The notes under the pieces were generated by a model. That model saw only the letters and a list, made by a program, of their open reading frames with translations, had not been told where the DNA came from and ran no database searches. Of a stretch of 64,000 nt of DNA, positions 11,015-22,789 are shown piece by piece; the first letter of the stretch is position 1, and each line of letters opens with the position of its first letter. Origin of the DNA: Gordius sp. MW1 (taxonomy: Eukaryota > Nematomorpha > Gordioida > Gordea > Gordiidae); NCBI GenBank assembly GCA_964036665.1, contig OZ038528.1, positions 5,958,501-6,022,500 of the forward strand, given 5' to 3'. The position numbers were made by a program, and so were the translations under genes.

Positions 11015-12165
11015 TTTAATATATTCTTTGAAGTTTGAGATGAATAATATATTTATTTAATTCTAGCTAAATGTATTTATTTTCTAGAACTACCGCGAAT
11101 ATCAATCAGTTTTATTTTTCGTACTACTACATCTTTCGCATAAATTTATTCAACTTCAAAAATTATTATAACTAACCATATTCTACTGACAATTCGTCTT
11201 AAGTAGTAACAATAATAATAATCATGGATGAGGTAATCAGATTAGGCGTAAATACGATAACGCACAAATAATAATAACAACGATGTGGTAACAATAATGA
11301 TAAATACACAGTTATGGAGATCATGGGTGAGGTAATCAGATTAGGCGTAAATAAAGATGGCACACCAATAATAACACACAGCGAATAACAATAAATTAAC
11401 AAATAGCGAAATTAACAATCATCGTGATTCTAAAATCTATTAATAAACGCGTGGCCTTGAACAGCCAAACGAGATTCATAAAATCCAAGGGTAATAATTT
11501 TAAAAAAACAAAAAGGTCAAATCAGTGCCACGTACTAAAATTTGGAATTACTAAAATTTGGCTTAATGTCACAAATTTTTGAAGTTGAATAAATTTATGC
11601 GAAAGATGTAGTAGTACGAAAAATAAAACTGATTGATATTCGCGGTAGTTCTTGAAAATAAATACATTTAGCTAGAAATTAAATAAATATATTATTCAAT
11701 TCAAACGTCAAAGAATATATTAAATTGGGGAGCAATAAAACAAAGAAAATAATTAATATAACTTATTCGTATTCACAAATACGAAAATAAACAGCGCGTG
11801 TGTAGTATGTACTCTAATGTACTCCTCTTTCCATACATAGTGGGACGAATTTTGATAAGGGGAGGGTTCACAAAAAGGCGAATAAATTTAAATATAGAGG
11901 TGTAACAAAAAAATAAATTAATGGACCTATAGATGAAAATCTACATGAATATATTACTATTTTTCACTAAATATTAAAAATACCGTGGCAATAAAGCCTC
12001 AAAAAGGCTTCAAAAGGGCATTTTTGGTCTTTCAACCGCGTATATCTGAAAAACTAGTAATTGTAGGAAAAAACTAAAAACAGACTATCAGAATTATTGG
12101 TCGGATTGCGGGATATGATCACAAAGTCAAAATTTGTAAAGGTAATTAATATAGATACAACAATC

Positions 12166-12403
12166 TGGCACCCGGTCAAAGTAGCAGAAAAATAGCAGCC
12201 AAATTGGTCAGAACTGATCAAGATTGGTCAGGACTTAACATATTCAGGAGGTTTAGGGTTAGTGTTTTAGGTTGGCGTTTTAGGTTAGGGTTATTTGCAC
12301 ATCAAATACCCTCCCCATTTGAGATTTAATTCTAATATATTGATAATAATCGAAAAAAATATTTTTCTGCTACCTTTTCATCATTCTGCTTACTTTAACC
12401 CCG
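12166..12403. mobile_element. MITE-like element, GGTCAAAG ends
   Basis: GGTCAAAGTAGCAG at the left is mirrored at the right by CTTACTTTAACC and a preceding TGCTACC. The interior has TTAGGGTTAG-like words. No target duplication could be defined. A relative with GGTCAAAGGAGC ends lies at about 17200-17927. Confidence 0.45.
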
Positions 12404-12404
12404 A

Positions 12405-12608
12405 TTCCTCAATCTACATAAAAAAATTTATATTTTTCAATATTAATTAAAAATGCGGTGGTAATATAGCCTCATACATTGTTTAAATGAGCATTTTTTT
12501 AACCTTAAACCACGTTTAACTAGAAAACTGGACGTTTTTGGAAAAAAACCAATAACACATTATTCAGCGCAAAATTCTTTAACAGAATTATTGGTTTGAT
12601 TGCGGGAT
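12405..12608. repeat. Degraded copy of the foldback arm
   Basis: The sequence follows 11935-12114 in the same orientation and ends GAATTATTGGTTTGATTGCG, matching the arm's GAATTATTGGTCGGATTGCG. Confidence 0.5.
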
Positions 12609-12778
12609 GAAATTACAGTTAATATTTGTAAACCTGTTCTTAGAGCTGCCCGACCCGAAATAAGATTTAAATTTTTAGCAGCAATTTTGTTAAAGTTTCC
12701 AGGCCGGGCTTATGTTGTATCTAGTAGTTATTATCTGCTTATTATAAAAAAATTCTTTGGGGTCGTGTGTGACTGCGC

Positions 12779-12933
12779 CACGGGCGTAGCCAGGGGGGCG
12801 GCTGCCCCCCTCCCTAAATTACGGGGGAAAAAATTTCCATGCAAAAACTATGAAGAATTTATGTTTTGCCCCTCTAATTGAATTTTTAAACGTTTTGCCC
12901 CCTCCCCTAATCCAAAACCTGGCTACGCCCATG
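12779..12933. mobile_element. hAT-like MITE, GGGCGTAGCC ends
   Basis: This is 155 bp with ends CACGGGCGTAGCCAG and its inverse (CATGGGCGTAGCCAGG when read from the right). The flanks GACTGCGC (12771-12778) and GACTGCGG (12934-12941) match at 7 of 8 bases. A reading frame crossing it is accidental. Confidence 0.65.
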
Positions 12934-13220
12934 GACTGCGGTGATAAAATTTGATAAGTGGCTACCCTCGAATTCCAGTCTGGGACGAAATTTTAAGTGT
13001 CGAGGTATTTATATTTTTCCATTTTCCTTCAATATCCATAAAAGAGATAAGGTTGGGGGATGCAGTTAGATTTAGCAAATATTATATTTATATCCCGGAG
13101 AGGCCTATTTGATTTTCTATACTTCAAAATTTCCCCTTACATTGTATGCATACCTGCATGGACACAAAATAAATAGCAATTAATAAACAAAAATTTAGGC
13201 TGAAACTTGATTGATTTTGG

Positions 13221-14521
13221 GCCGGTGTAGGGTTGTCAGATTCAAGTATTGTCAGATTCAAGTGCGTAATAGAACGCACTAATTGGCTACAAGCGTAAAA
13301 GTAAACAAGATCACGTGATTTTCGCCACATCGCCATTGGTTGTGAACTTTATACAGAACAATTGAACGCGTAGAAAACACTCGTTAGGAGAATAATAAAC
13401 AAGTGTTGCCAGATTCAAATTTAAGTAAGAAATTTATTGATGCATGCAATATAATTTATTGTTAGTTACAATTTATTCTATAAAAGATTCAGAAAGTCAG
13501 ATTATTATATTTGATTGGAACATACAGAATTTATTACTTTTTACAAATAAAATAACACCGCTTAAGAAAGTAATAAAAAGTTATTGTTAATTACAATTTC
13601 TTTTATAATATTCTTATTCAGTTATGCCTAGTCTTTTTGCAGATGACATTTATTAATACCCTGCACCTAATATCATATCTGATGATATCCAGCAAAAATT
13701 TTATTTAAAAAGAAAGGCCAAACAAAAAATTGGCATTGTTGTAAATTAGTCATGATGGACTATTTTTTTTTTAAATTAGTTTATGCTGTTCCAATGTGGT
13801 CACATATTGCTGTATATGACTCCCAAACTTAATATGGCCTGCTGTTTATTTGGCTTCCCAAAAGTATAAGATTAATTATAAGTTAATTGTTTTTATAGGG
13901 ACTAATTAAGGTGAACTGGTACAAAGCATTGCTTCACCTCTGCCTATCACTTTCAATCTAATGGTTTAGTCAAGCAACCAATATTTGTTAATTTTTTCTA
14001 ATCCATAAAAAAGGATTCATCATAAATAAGTAGCTATATATATTAAATTGATATATTTCATTTAAAATTTTAAATTTGTTTACAAAATCAAAAATGGCTG
14101 TATAACATACAAAAAATAGGGTCAAAAAATAAATTATTTTAAACAAATTAATAAAAATTAAGATTCATTATAATTAAGCAATTTAAACTATTGTCTTAGT
14201 ACCCTTTAATATAATAAAACATAAATAATTAAACCTAAAGAATGATCATATTATAAAAATAAATTGGTTGAGCAATTTAATTATAAAATACGCATTTTAA
14301 GAAATAGGGGTTAAAATTTGTTAATTTTTTCTAATCCATAAAAAAGGATTCATTATAAATAAGTAGCTTTATATATTTAAATTTAATTGATATATTTCAT
14401 TTAATTCAATTTTGAATTTGTTTACAAAATTAAAAATGGCTGTCAATCATGACATATGTAAATCAAAGTCAGATTGACAATTGAATCTGACAATACGTGA
14501 ATATGATAACCTGACACCGGC
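13221..14521. mobile_element. MITE with GCCGGTGT ends downstream of nudC
   Basis: The left end GCCGGTGTAGGGTTGTCAGA is mirrored at the right by TATCATATTC-type sequence and CTGACACCGGC. A TATTGTCAGATTCAA word follows on both sides. Inside are direct repeats of about 115-130 bp (13985-14100 and 14310-14445). Flanking duplication is only 6 of 8 and so uncertain. Confidence 0.5.
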
Positions 14522-14911
14522 TTTGAGGCTTAAATGTTGTATTTAAATACTTTGCTAATAATGCTATTGCTAGTTAAATGAAAGAGAGCTTTGATGTAAA
14601 CGAATGAAAGATAGTAATAATGCAATTTAAGGTTTTTAAGTGTAAGGTAAACGTTCCAATTTAAATCTTAATACATCCCATTCCAAAATGAAAAGGCATT
14701 AAAATGTATGTTATTTACAAAATAACCAGTTTTTAACAAATTTGCTTAATTTTTTATGCATTTAAAATTTTTTATAAATGTAATATGCTAATTTTAAGCA
14801 TGAGGGCCCTTTATGACATCATGTTAGGTTTATTACTGCTAATAATTGAACAAAGAAACAAGTATTATTTACAACAAAATGAAATAATGCACCAGGATAT
14901 ATTACAAAAAA
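14522..14911. other. 3' flank of nudC, nothing recognised
   Basis: AT-rich sequence with no repeat or frame that I can support. It must hold the nudC 3' untranslated region. Confidence 0.4.
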
Positions 14912-16155
14912 TTAGCCCAATTTGGCTTTAGAAAAATCCATTTCGGGATGCTGGGCCATAAATTTGTTCAACATCTCTCGTTTTTTAGCCTCTTCAGAAG
15001 TTGGCAATCCCATTTCCTTTTGCCTTTGATTGTACATCATTTTTTCTACCATTGAGCGGGTTTCACCATCCAAATCCGAAAGCTTAGAATTTTCTGGAAT
15101 TACTTTTTTTGTGTCTATTTCATACACATCATTTGTTAACAACTTTGACCACCATTCCATTTGGTTCACCTTTTCCAAGGTCAGCTACATTACCAAAAAT
15201 ATAAACTAATTTAGCTGGCCATATGTAATACCTGAACAATAGACCCATCTGTAAGTAACCAGGTAGATTCTTCAACTTTTATTCTATGTTGGAGTTGGCC
15301 TGATAAAATGGGTTCTTGTGTTCCCTTTAAACGAATTTCCAAGTGGAGTTGTTCAATTTTCACGCTTACATCTTTACTCTTTAATTTGATCGATGGATTA
15401 GGTAAGTATTTAGCCAAAGGAACTCTCATTTCTAATTCAGAAAGTGTTTGGATCCATTTATAAGTTGGTAAATCAGCTCCATTTCCAGTATTTGGCTTTA
15501 TTTTTCCTGTAATTATATTTATATAACAAATGTTGAAAAAAATCCTAAAACACAATAAAGGTCTTTATGAAGTTATAAATAAAAATTAAAATAATTTATA
15601 CCTTCTTCCAAATCATCTTCCTTTTCATTTGCTTTCGCATTTCCACTTTCCTGGTCTACTTTAACTTCAGAAATTTTATCAGATGATTTTGACTTTTGGT
15701 TTTTTGCAGCAATATCATCCTTTAATTGTTGTGCTTCTTCATCTGTCAATTCCTACATCATATTTAATAATTTTCTTATTAAAAAAACTGTTAAAAGTAA
15801 TAATTAATACTAAAAAAGTAAAATTCATTACTTTAATTTTTGGTTCATTTAAAGTATTAGGTTTGTTAAACTTTGTATCATTGTACCCATTAACTTTTTC
15901 TGCATTTTTTAATTCTTTAATTTTCTTATCTGTAACAAACTTTTCCCATTTTTTATATGCTTCCAATATAAGTTCTTTTGGTTTATCTTTTTCAATCTGT
16001 TTTTCATTTGATTTGTTTAGTGATGAAATAACAGGAGCAAAAAAATCTGTTTTGCGAGCCAAAAAACTAAAGAAAATATCCAAAAGTCCATGTATTCCAT
16101 TTTCCTGCTCTTGAGCAATATGAAGTAATAGAGTGTCAAACTTTTCTTCTCCCAT
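14912..16155 (-). CDS. nudC: Nuclear migration protein nudC (four exons)
   Basis: Exons, in reading order: 16155-15832, 15752-15602, 15506-15232, 15184-14912. Introns are 79, 95 and 47 nt, all GT-AG. The joined frame has 1023 nt (340 residues), close to the roughly 330 of animal nudC. The N-terminus carries the conserved nudC start with [12 protein letters not shown], followed by a Lys/Glu-rich coiled-coil region. The second exon opens with [10 protein letters not shown]. The third holds the CS/p23-like domain, starting [15 protein letters not shown]. The last contains [28 protein letters not shown] and ends [13 protein letters not shown], the family's C-terminal signature. nudC is a dynein/dynactin-linked cochaperone (family knowledge). 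No break was found. Confidence 0.93.
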
Positions 16156-16903
16156 AATGTAGTCTATAATATAAAATTTTCTTATTAGTATGCAAAATAC
16201 ATTTGAAAATTAATCTATATTTTACCTGTAACAATTGTGGCTTATGTTAAACGATCAAAATTTTGGACAAGATAAGATAATATTGATTTCGAATAATTCA
16301 AAGTATAACAAGCTGCTTATGTATGTATGTGTTTTTGCCCGGAAGACGCCAAAGAGCTTAGTAAATGAAATCTAAGGTTGAGCCCCTTCTTACGCCAAAT
16401 GTCGCATAAGGCTAAGTTATTACTAACGTGTGTAGTTTTTCCTGTAGCAAATTTGTTTTTTATGCAGTGTATATATGCATGATAATATATTAGTGTAGGT
16501 GTAATTTAATTATGATCATGAAACATTAGATTATTGAGAGATAGGCAGGTTTAAGGAAGGATCACAAAAAGTTTGATAATCCGTAATATTTTTCTGTAAT
16601 GCATAATAGCTTGCAAGAAGGTCCATTCTTTGCCAAGAGTTTTTATGTCGCGGAATGCTTTTTAAAGCCAATTGCCATTGCATCTATCCCTTAATAAAGG
16701 AAGACGTTAAAACAGGGAAGACAGACAATAGTTGGTGCCTCTCATTCTAACTTGATGAGCAAAACCATATTTTTTCGTTGAAATAATATTCGTTATGGGT
16801 GGAGTTTTGCATCGTATCCACAGATTTCTGTTAAAGTATTGGGATAAAAAATTATGCAAACAATGCGCAGCATTTTTTTCACGTAAACTTGAAGTTTTCT
16901 AAG
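16156..16903. other. 5' flank of nudC, nothing recognised
   Basis: The nudC promoter should lie in the first part. No convincing TATA box or initiator stands out, and no second gene is visible. Confidence 0.4.
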
Positions 16904-16911
16904 GTTATGTT

Positions 16912-17944
16912 CATTGACGAATAAAACCATAGACTGCCGAACAGCTTATAATTTTTCAGCAAGAATAAAAAGCGCCATTTTGAAGGAAAGGGTAACCACA
17001 CAATAGAACTCAACAAAATCTATTGTTCACTCTTACTTTTTTTATTTATAAATTAAGCTAATGATCTTACTTCTTTCTTAAATATTATATCGTGGGAAAG
17101 TATAAATATATGCGTTGGTAAGTTTTTCCTTCAAAATGGCAGCTAATATGGTGTCTGAATGATTTTAATAGTAAAATCAGCTATATGGTTGGGAACCGGT
17201 CAAAGGAGCACAAAAATAGGATCAAAACTCGTCATGATTGCTCAGATTTGCTCAGGGTTTTTTGATATGGCGAATTTGAATTTGTAACAAGTAATATATA
17301 CATAAATTTTTAGAGAATTTATTGGAACTTATCTCATATTATTCATCAGAATTTAACATATTGTCTTAGCACAAAATATTTTATATTAACATGTCCTAGT
17401 GAAATCATAACAAGTAAATATACGAATATATAAAGATTGTATTGGAACATTTCTCATCATGTATATCAGAATTTAACATATTGTTTTAGCAAATACCTTA
17501 TCCTGATGTTATACTTATAATAAAAGTCATTTATGTATGGAAAGATTTTATTGTATAATTTAGCACTTATATTTTTTAAATACCAATTATGGATATTTAT
17601 AAAATTACATATTTTATTTATCCTGATGTTTTTTCATACTTATAATAAAAGTCAATCATGTATGAAAAGATTTTATTGTATCATTTTGTTTATATACATG
17701 TGATATAATTGCATGATGTATATTGACATTTTATGAGATGATATGTTTTTTTAAAAAAATGAGGGACTGATTTCTTGATTTGGGTTAGGGTTATTTTAAA
17801 ATTAATACACCCTTCTTTGTGCAAATTCTTCTTAGAAATAGGTTTGATAGTTTTGCCTTGATTTATTTTCAATAAACAAAGTGTGCTCCTTTTTTTCCTG
17901 ATGAGCTCCTTTGACCTCCACTCTTATGGTTTTATTAATCTATG
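16912..17944. mobile_element. CATAGACT-family element with 8-bp duplication
   Basis: The left end CATTGACGAATAAAACCATA runs on into GACTGCCGAACAGC; the right end reads TATGGTTTTATTAATCTATG. Flanks are GTTATGTT (16904-16911) and GTTGTGTT (17945-17952), 7 of 8 alike. A second inverted pair, GGTCAAAGGAGC, sits inside at about 17200 and 17927, so another MITE appears nested. Inner repeats of TTTAACATATTGTYTTAGCA occur twice. Confidence 0.6.
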
Positions 17945-18135
17945 GTTGTGTTCTTTTTAAAACCAATTTATAACAGTAAAAAATTGTTAGAAATCATTAA
18001 TTTGAAGATTCTGAGTCGCCTAGAAAGCGTAAATGACGGGATCTCCATATGGCAAAACACCACATCCACTTTGACATAGATATCCGGTGTGAAATCTACT
18101 GCCAAGTATCGACCTTTCTAAGATACAGTAATAGG

Positions 18136-18437
18136 CATAGATTAATAAAACCATCGACTGCCGAACAACTGATTTTTACTATTAAAATAATTCAGACACG
18201 AAAATAGCTGACATATTGTAGGAAAAACTCAACAACAGGTATATTTCTATTTCTCACAACTGAAGAAAATAAATAAGACTAATAGCTTTATTTATAAATT
18301 AAAAAAAATAAGTAAATTAGAACAATAAATTATGCTGAATTCTATTCTTTGGTTGCAATGTCCCACAAAACGGCGTTTGCTATATTTGCTGAAAAACTAT
18401 CAGCTGTTTGGCAGTCTATGGTTTTATTAGTCTGTGG
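18136..18437. mobile_element. Short CATAGACT-family MITE
   Basis: About 300 bp with ends CATAGATTAATAAAACCATC and the inverse CAGTCTATGGTTTTATTAGTCTGTG; both continue into the CAGCTG core. Its right side is cut by the hAT-like end at 18438, so no duplication can be read on that side. It shares its interior with the outer element at 54627-58513. Confidence 0.6.
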
Positions 18438-18628
18438 TAGAGAACTGCACGGGTGACCCGAGACCCGACCCGACTTCGGGTGGGGTTCGGGTAGAAAATT
18501 TGAAAATAATCTCGGGTCGGGTAGAAAATTTGAAAATGATTTCGGGTCGGGTCGGGTCCGGGTAGGAAATTCGAAAATGCTTTCGGGTCGGGTCAAATTT
18601 AAAGAGTCGGGTCCAAGGTTTATACTAG
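18438..18628. mobile_element. hAT-like end, interrupted or truncated
   Basis: TAGAGAACTGCACGGGTGAC begins a terminal zone rich in CGGGTCGGGT and AAATTTGAAAAT repeats, the mirror of 3945-4085. After GGTTTATA the sequence passes into the large palindrome. No matching right end was found within the window. Confidence 0.6.
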
Positions 18629-19104
18629 TGTTGTAAAAAACCAAGGGTTTCTATTGGTTGCCTGCAAGCGTTGGCGTTTTTTTTCACCCAACCTTTTTAG
18701 TGTTAGGTGAATTTTCTTGGGAGGGCTTTGGCGTTTTCGTAAAAAACACCCAAAGCGTTTTGGGTGAATTTTTTGGGGCACCTTTGGCGTTTAGGGTTGG
18801 GTGTATTAAACAGCTAAAGGGTTTGGGTGGATAATATTATTAACCTTTTGGTTTGGTTTTGGTCGTTTTGGGTTGGGCATTCAAATATATCAATTTGTTT
18901 ATATTGTTCATCATATTTGTGTATTTAGATTTAGGTAATGAACTTTTAATTTAAGAAAATAAAAATAAATGTAGACGTCACTGAGTTAAAACTTTTCCCA
19001 TTGTGACGTCATAATGAAAAGTATTATAAAATTATAGTTAATTATTATGCATTATAGAAGTAGGTAGTGAATTAATATGTTTTATTTATGAAAAAAATTT
19101 GTGA

Positions 19105-20370
19105 AGATTTGCCCCCCCCCCTATTTTTTACCCTTTTTCTCACCTGGGGAGGAACGGCGGGCAGGTGGGGTGTTTGCCCCCCTCCCCTAATTTTTTACCC
19201 TCTTTCTGATGTGGAGAAGAGGGGGGGGGGCAGGGGGGTGTTTTGCCCCCCACATTTTCTTACCCTCTTTCTGATGCGGGGGAGAGTGGGGGGCATGAGG
19301 GTGTTTTGCCCCCCCCCCCCTTATTTTTTACCTTCTTTCTGATGCGAGAGAGGGGGGGGGGGAAGGAGGTGTTTTGCCCCCCCCCCCTAATTTTTTACCC
19401 TCTTTCTGATGCGAGGGACAGGGGGGGCAGAGGGTGTTTTGCCCCCCCCCCCCCTAATTTTTTATCCTCTTTCTGATGCGAGGGAGAGGGGGGGGGGGCA
19501 GGGGGTGTTTTGCCCCCCCCCCTAATTTTTTACCCTCTTTCTAATGCGGGGGAGAGGGGGGCATGGGGGGTGTTTTGCCCCCCCCCCCCCCCTAATTTTT
19601 TACCCTCTTTCTGATGTGGGGGAGAGGGGGGGGCATAAGGGGTGTTTTGCCCCACCCCCCCACCCCCAATTTTTTACCCTCTTTCTGATCCGGGGGAGAG
19701 GGGGGGGCATGGGGGGTGTTGGCCCCCCCCCCCTAATTACCCTCTTTCTGATGTGGGGGAGAGGGGGGGCATAGGGGGTGTTTTGCCCCCCCCCCCCAAT
19801 TTTTTACCCTCTTTTTGATCAGGGGGAGAGGACATTATCGCCTTCTTTGATAAGATAAACTTGTGCTGGGCTAAAATATAATGAAAATAGATTTAAATAG
19901 ATTTCGGAGTAGACTTACAAAAATTGAGGAATGAACGGAATCAAAATTCGAATGATATAGTCCTAATTTTTTACCCTCTTTCTGATGCGAGGGAGAGGGG
20001 GGGCAGGGGGTGTTTTGCTCCCCCCCCCCCTAATTTTTTCCCCTCTTTCTGATCAGGGGGAGAGGGGGGGGCACCGGGGGTGTGTTTTGCCCCCCCCTTT
20101 TTTACCCTCTTTCTAATGTGGGAGAGAGGGGGGGGGGGGAATGGGGGGGGGTTTCCCCCCCCCCCCCCCCAATTTTTTACCCTCTTTCTGATGCGAGGGA
20201 GAAGGGGAGCAGGGGGTGTTTTGGGGCAGGGGGTGTTTTGCCCCCCCCCCCCCCCCCTAATTTTTTACCCTCTTTCTAATGCGGTGGAGAGGGGGGGGGC
20301 ATGGCGGTAGTTCCCCCCCCCCCCTAATTTTTTACCCTCTTTCTGATGCGGGGGAGAGGGGTGCAGGTGG
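19105..20370 (+). repeat. Minisatellite array, about 65-75-bp unit, about 17 copies
   Basis: Each unit reads TTTTTTACCCTCTTTCTGATG, then a G-rich part with GGGGGAGAGGGGGG, then GTGTTTTGCCCCCCCC. The G run and the C run in each unit can pair across GTGTTTTG. Run lengths differ from unit to unit. One interruption of about 150 bp lies at 19815-19965. Reading frames here are repeat shadows. Confidence 0.85.
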
Positions 20371-21056
20371 GGTGTTTTCAATAAATAAACGATTATAAAG
20401 TGAGATTTATCTGGCCATTCGAGAGCAGATTTTGAATTCAATCCTTCAATTAAAAATTAATATTTTAATTCATTCTAAATTAATGACAGCTAACAGATCC
20501 AACAAGGCATGGTGTGGCGTGGGCTGGCTAGGCTCTTTATTACATCATTTTACATTCATTTCTTTTTTAACGTACAACATATCAAGGTATTTAGAAGTTG
20601 CGAATCATATTATTATAAATAAAATAAATGAAAATTAAACTTTTTTTATTATGTCAACTACTAATTAAGTCATAAGCAATTAGAAAATTAAGTTTTTTAT
20701 TAAATAATAAGCAATAATTTAAATTAAGGTGCTTAACTCATTTTTGTTACTCAGAAAAGTCCGTTATTTTTCATGATCCTTATAAGCATTGTAAACGCGA
20801 GGTCTAAGTCAACAGGACATAGAGTGTTGGTACCTTGTGAAAGCATAGTAATTAATAGCATGATATGCTTTTTGGAAATACCTTATGTATTTCCATTAAA
20901 TGCCCAGATAACTTAAGTAGTAAAACTTACTTACCCATGATGACCAATTTTTTTAAATTGGTAAAATTTCATATTAATATTATATTTAATAATACAGCTT
21001 ATTTCTTAAATGAAGTTAAATTAAAAAAATTTATTTTAATTGATATGGTATATTAA

Positions 21057-21330
21057 GACAATTGTTGACCGCAAATCTTTAAAAATATATTTTCGAATAT
21101 TAGAAAATCTTTGTCATATAATAAGTCAATTTTCCCAAAAAAAAAATTTCAAAAAAAATGTTGTTTAAGACATTTGTCACCACTGTGACCGCAAATCTTC
21201 CCAAAAATATTTTTTATAATAGTAGAACATCTTTCAATCATATAATAAGTCTATTTTCAAAAAAAAATATTGATTTCAATAGAAAATGTTGATTATGACA
21301 TTTGTCACCACTGTGACCGCAAAAATTCAC
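21057..21330. repeat. Spacer tandem repeat, about 110-130-bp unit
   Basis: Three copies begin with GACATTTGTCACCACTGTGA (the first copy is shorter, GACAATTGTTGA), then CCGCAAA and a CATATAATAAGTC word. The repeat runs up to the start of the second array. Confidence 0.6.
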
Positions 21331-21339
21331 AAAAATATT

Positions 21340-22415
21340 TTGAAAGGGTTAAAAAGGGCTTTCCGGCCCCCCCCCCCGGGTGAGAAAGAGAGTAAAAAAT
21401 AAGAAGAGGGGCGACTCACACCCCCCCTCTCCCCGGCATCAGAAAGAGGGTAAAAAATAAGGGGGGGGGGGGCAAAACACCCCCCATGCCCCCCCCTCTC
21501 CCCCGCCTCAGGAAGAGGGTAAAAAATTAGGGGGGACAAAAAACCCCCCTGCCCCCCTCCCCCCGCATCAGAAAGAGGTTAAAAAATTAGGGGGGGGGGG
21601 CAAAACACCCCCCCCCCCCCCCCATGACCCCCCTCTCCCCCGGATCAGAAAGAGGGTAAAAAATTGGGGGGGGGGCAAAACACCCCCCATGCCCCCTCTC
21701 CCCCGCATTAAAAAGAGGGTAAAAAATTAGGGAGGGGGGGGCCAAACACCCCCCATGCCCCCCTCTCCCCCGCATTAGAAAGAGGGTAAAAAATTAGGGG
21801 GGGGGGGCAAAACACCCCCCTCTCCCTCGCATCAGAAAGAGGGTAAAAAATTAGGGGGGGGGCAAAAAACCCCCCTACCCCCCTCTCTCCCGCATCAGAA
21901 AGAGGGTAAAAAATTAGGGGGGGGGGCAAAACATCCCCCCCCCCCCATGCCCCCCCTTCTCCCCCGGATCAGATAGAGGGTAAAAAATTAGGGGGGGGGG
22001 ACAAAACACCCCCCTACCCCATGCCCCCCCTCTCCCCCGGATCAGAAAGAGGGTAAAAAATTAGGGGGGGGGGGCAAAACACCCCCTATGCCCCCTCCTC
22101 TCCCCCTTATCAGAAAGAGGGTAAAAAATTAGGGGGGGGGCAAAACACCCACCATGCCCCCCCCCCTCTCCCCCGGATCAGAAAGAGAGTAAAAAATTAG
22201 GGGGGGGGGGCAAAACACCCCCTATGCCCCCCCCCCTCTCCCCCACATCAGAAAGAGGGTAAAAAATTAGGGGGGAGGGGGGCAAAACACCCCCCTGCCC
22301 CCCCTCTCCCCAACATCAGAAAGAGGGTAAAAAATTAGGGGGGGGGCAAACACCCCACCTGCCCGCCGTTCCTCCCCAGGTGAGAAAGAGGGTAAAAAAT
22401 AAGGGGGGGGGCAAA
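21340..22415 (-). repeat. Mirrored minisatellite array, about 16 copies
   Basis: The same unit as at 19105-20370 in opposite orientation (AGAAAGAGGGTAAAAAATTAG then a G run). Together the two arrays make a large interrupted palindrome. Confidence 0.85.
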
Positions 22416-22789
22416 TCTTCACAAATTTTTTTTCACAAATAAAACATATTAATTCACTACCTACTAATACATTTATTTTCTTAAATTAAAAGTTCATTAC
22501 CTAAATCTAAATACACAAATATGATGAACAATATAAACAAATTGATATATTTGCATGCCCAACCCAAAACGACCAAAATTAAACCAAACCCTTTAGCTCT
22601 TTAATACACCCAAACCTAAACGTCAAAGGTGCCCCCAAAATTTTTATGAAAACGCCAAACGCCAAAGCCCTCCCAAGAAAATTCACCTAACACTGAAAAG
22701 GTTGGGTGAAAAAAAACGCCAACAACTAAGCTTAGCAATACGCTGGGAAAAACCAGCCAGCCGTTTTTACAACACTACACTAGTATGTA

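Larger units (their letters stand above)
4361..12114. mobile_element. Foldback element split by an LTR retrotransposon and a Helitron-like element
   Basis: The left arm is 4361-4558, then 9164-9477, then 11015-about 11170. It matches the inverse of the right arm (about 11575-12114) base for base over long stretches, starting with ATCCCGCAATCCGACC. The left arm is interrupted twice: by the LTR retrotransposon (4559-9159 plus a 4-bp duplication) and by the Helitron-like element (9478-11014). Without both insertions the element is about 1.6 kb. A private hairpin of about 110 bp (about 9305-9415, purine-rich side GGGGGCGGAAGTGAAGG) lies only in the left arm. No transposase was seen. A degraded copy lies at 22790-23115 and another fragment at 12405-12608. 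Confidence 0.75.

Noticed and set aside
12240..12300. Internal telomeric repeat (TTAGGG words)
   Set aside because: Only scattered GGTTAGGGTTA-like words without a regular array; the same holds at about 17783 and 27705.
15683..16114. 143-codon plus-strand frame
   Set aside because: It is antisense to nudC exon 1 and its intron.
19088..20310. Several overlapping plus-strand frames rich in Pro, Gly, Phe, Tyr
   Set aside because: They follow the minisatellite unit in three frames and break with each change in homopolymer length.
21327..21929. Minus-strand frames with the same peptides
   Set aside because: Mirror copies of the same minisatellite.
19105..22415. CRISPR-like regular repeats
   Set aside because: The repeats are contiguous with variable homopolymers, no unique spacers, in a eukaryotic transposon setting.
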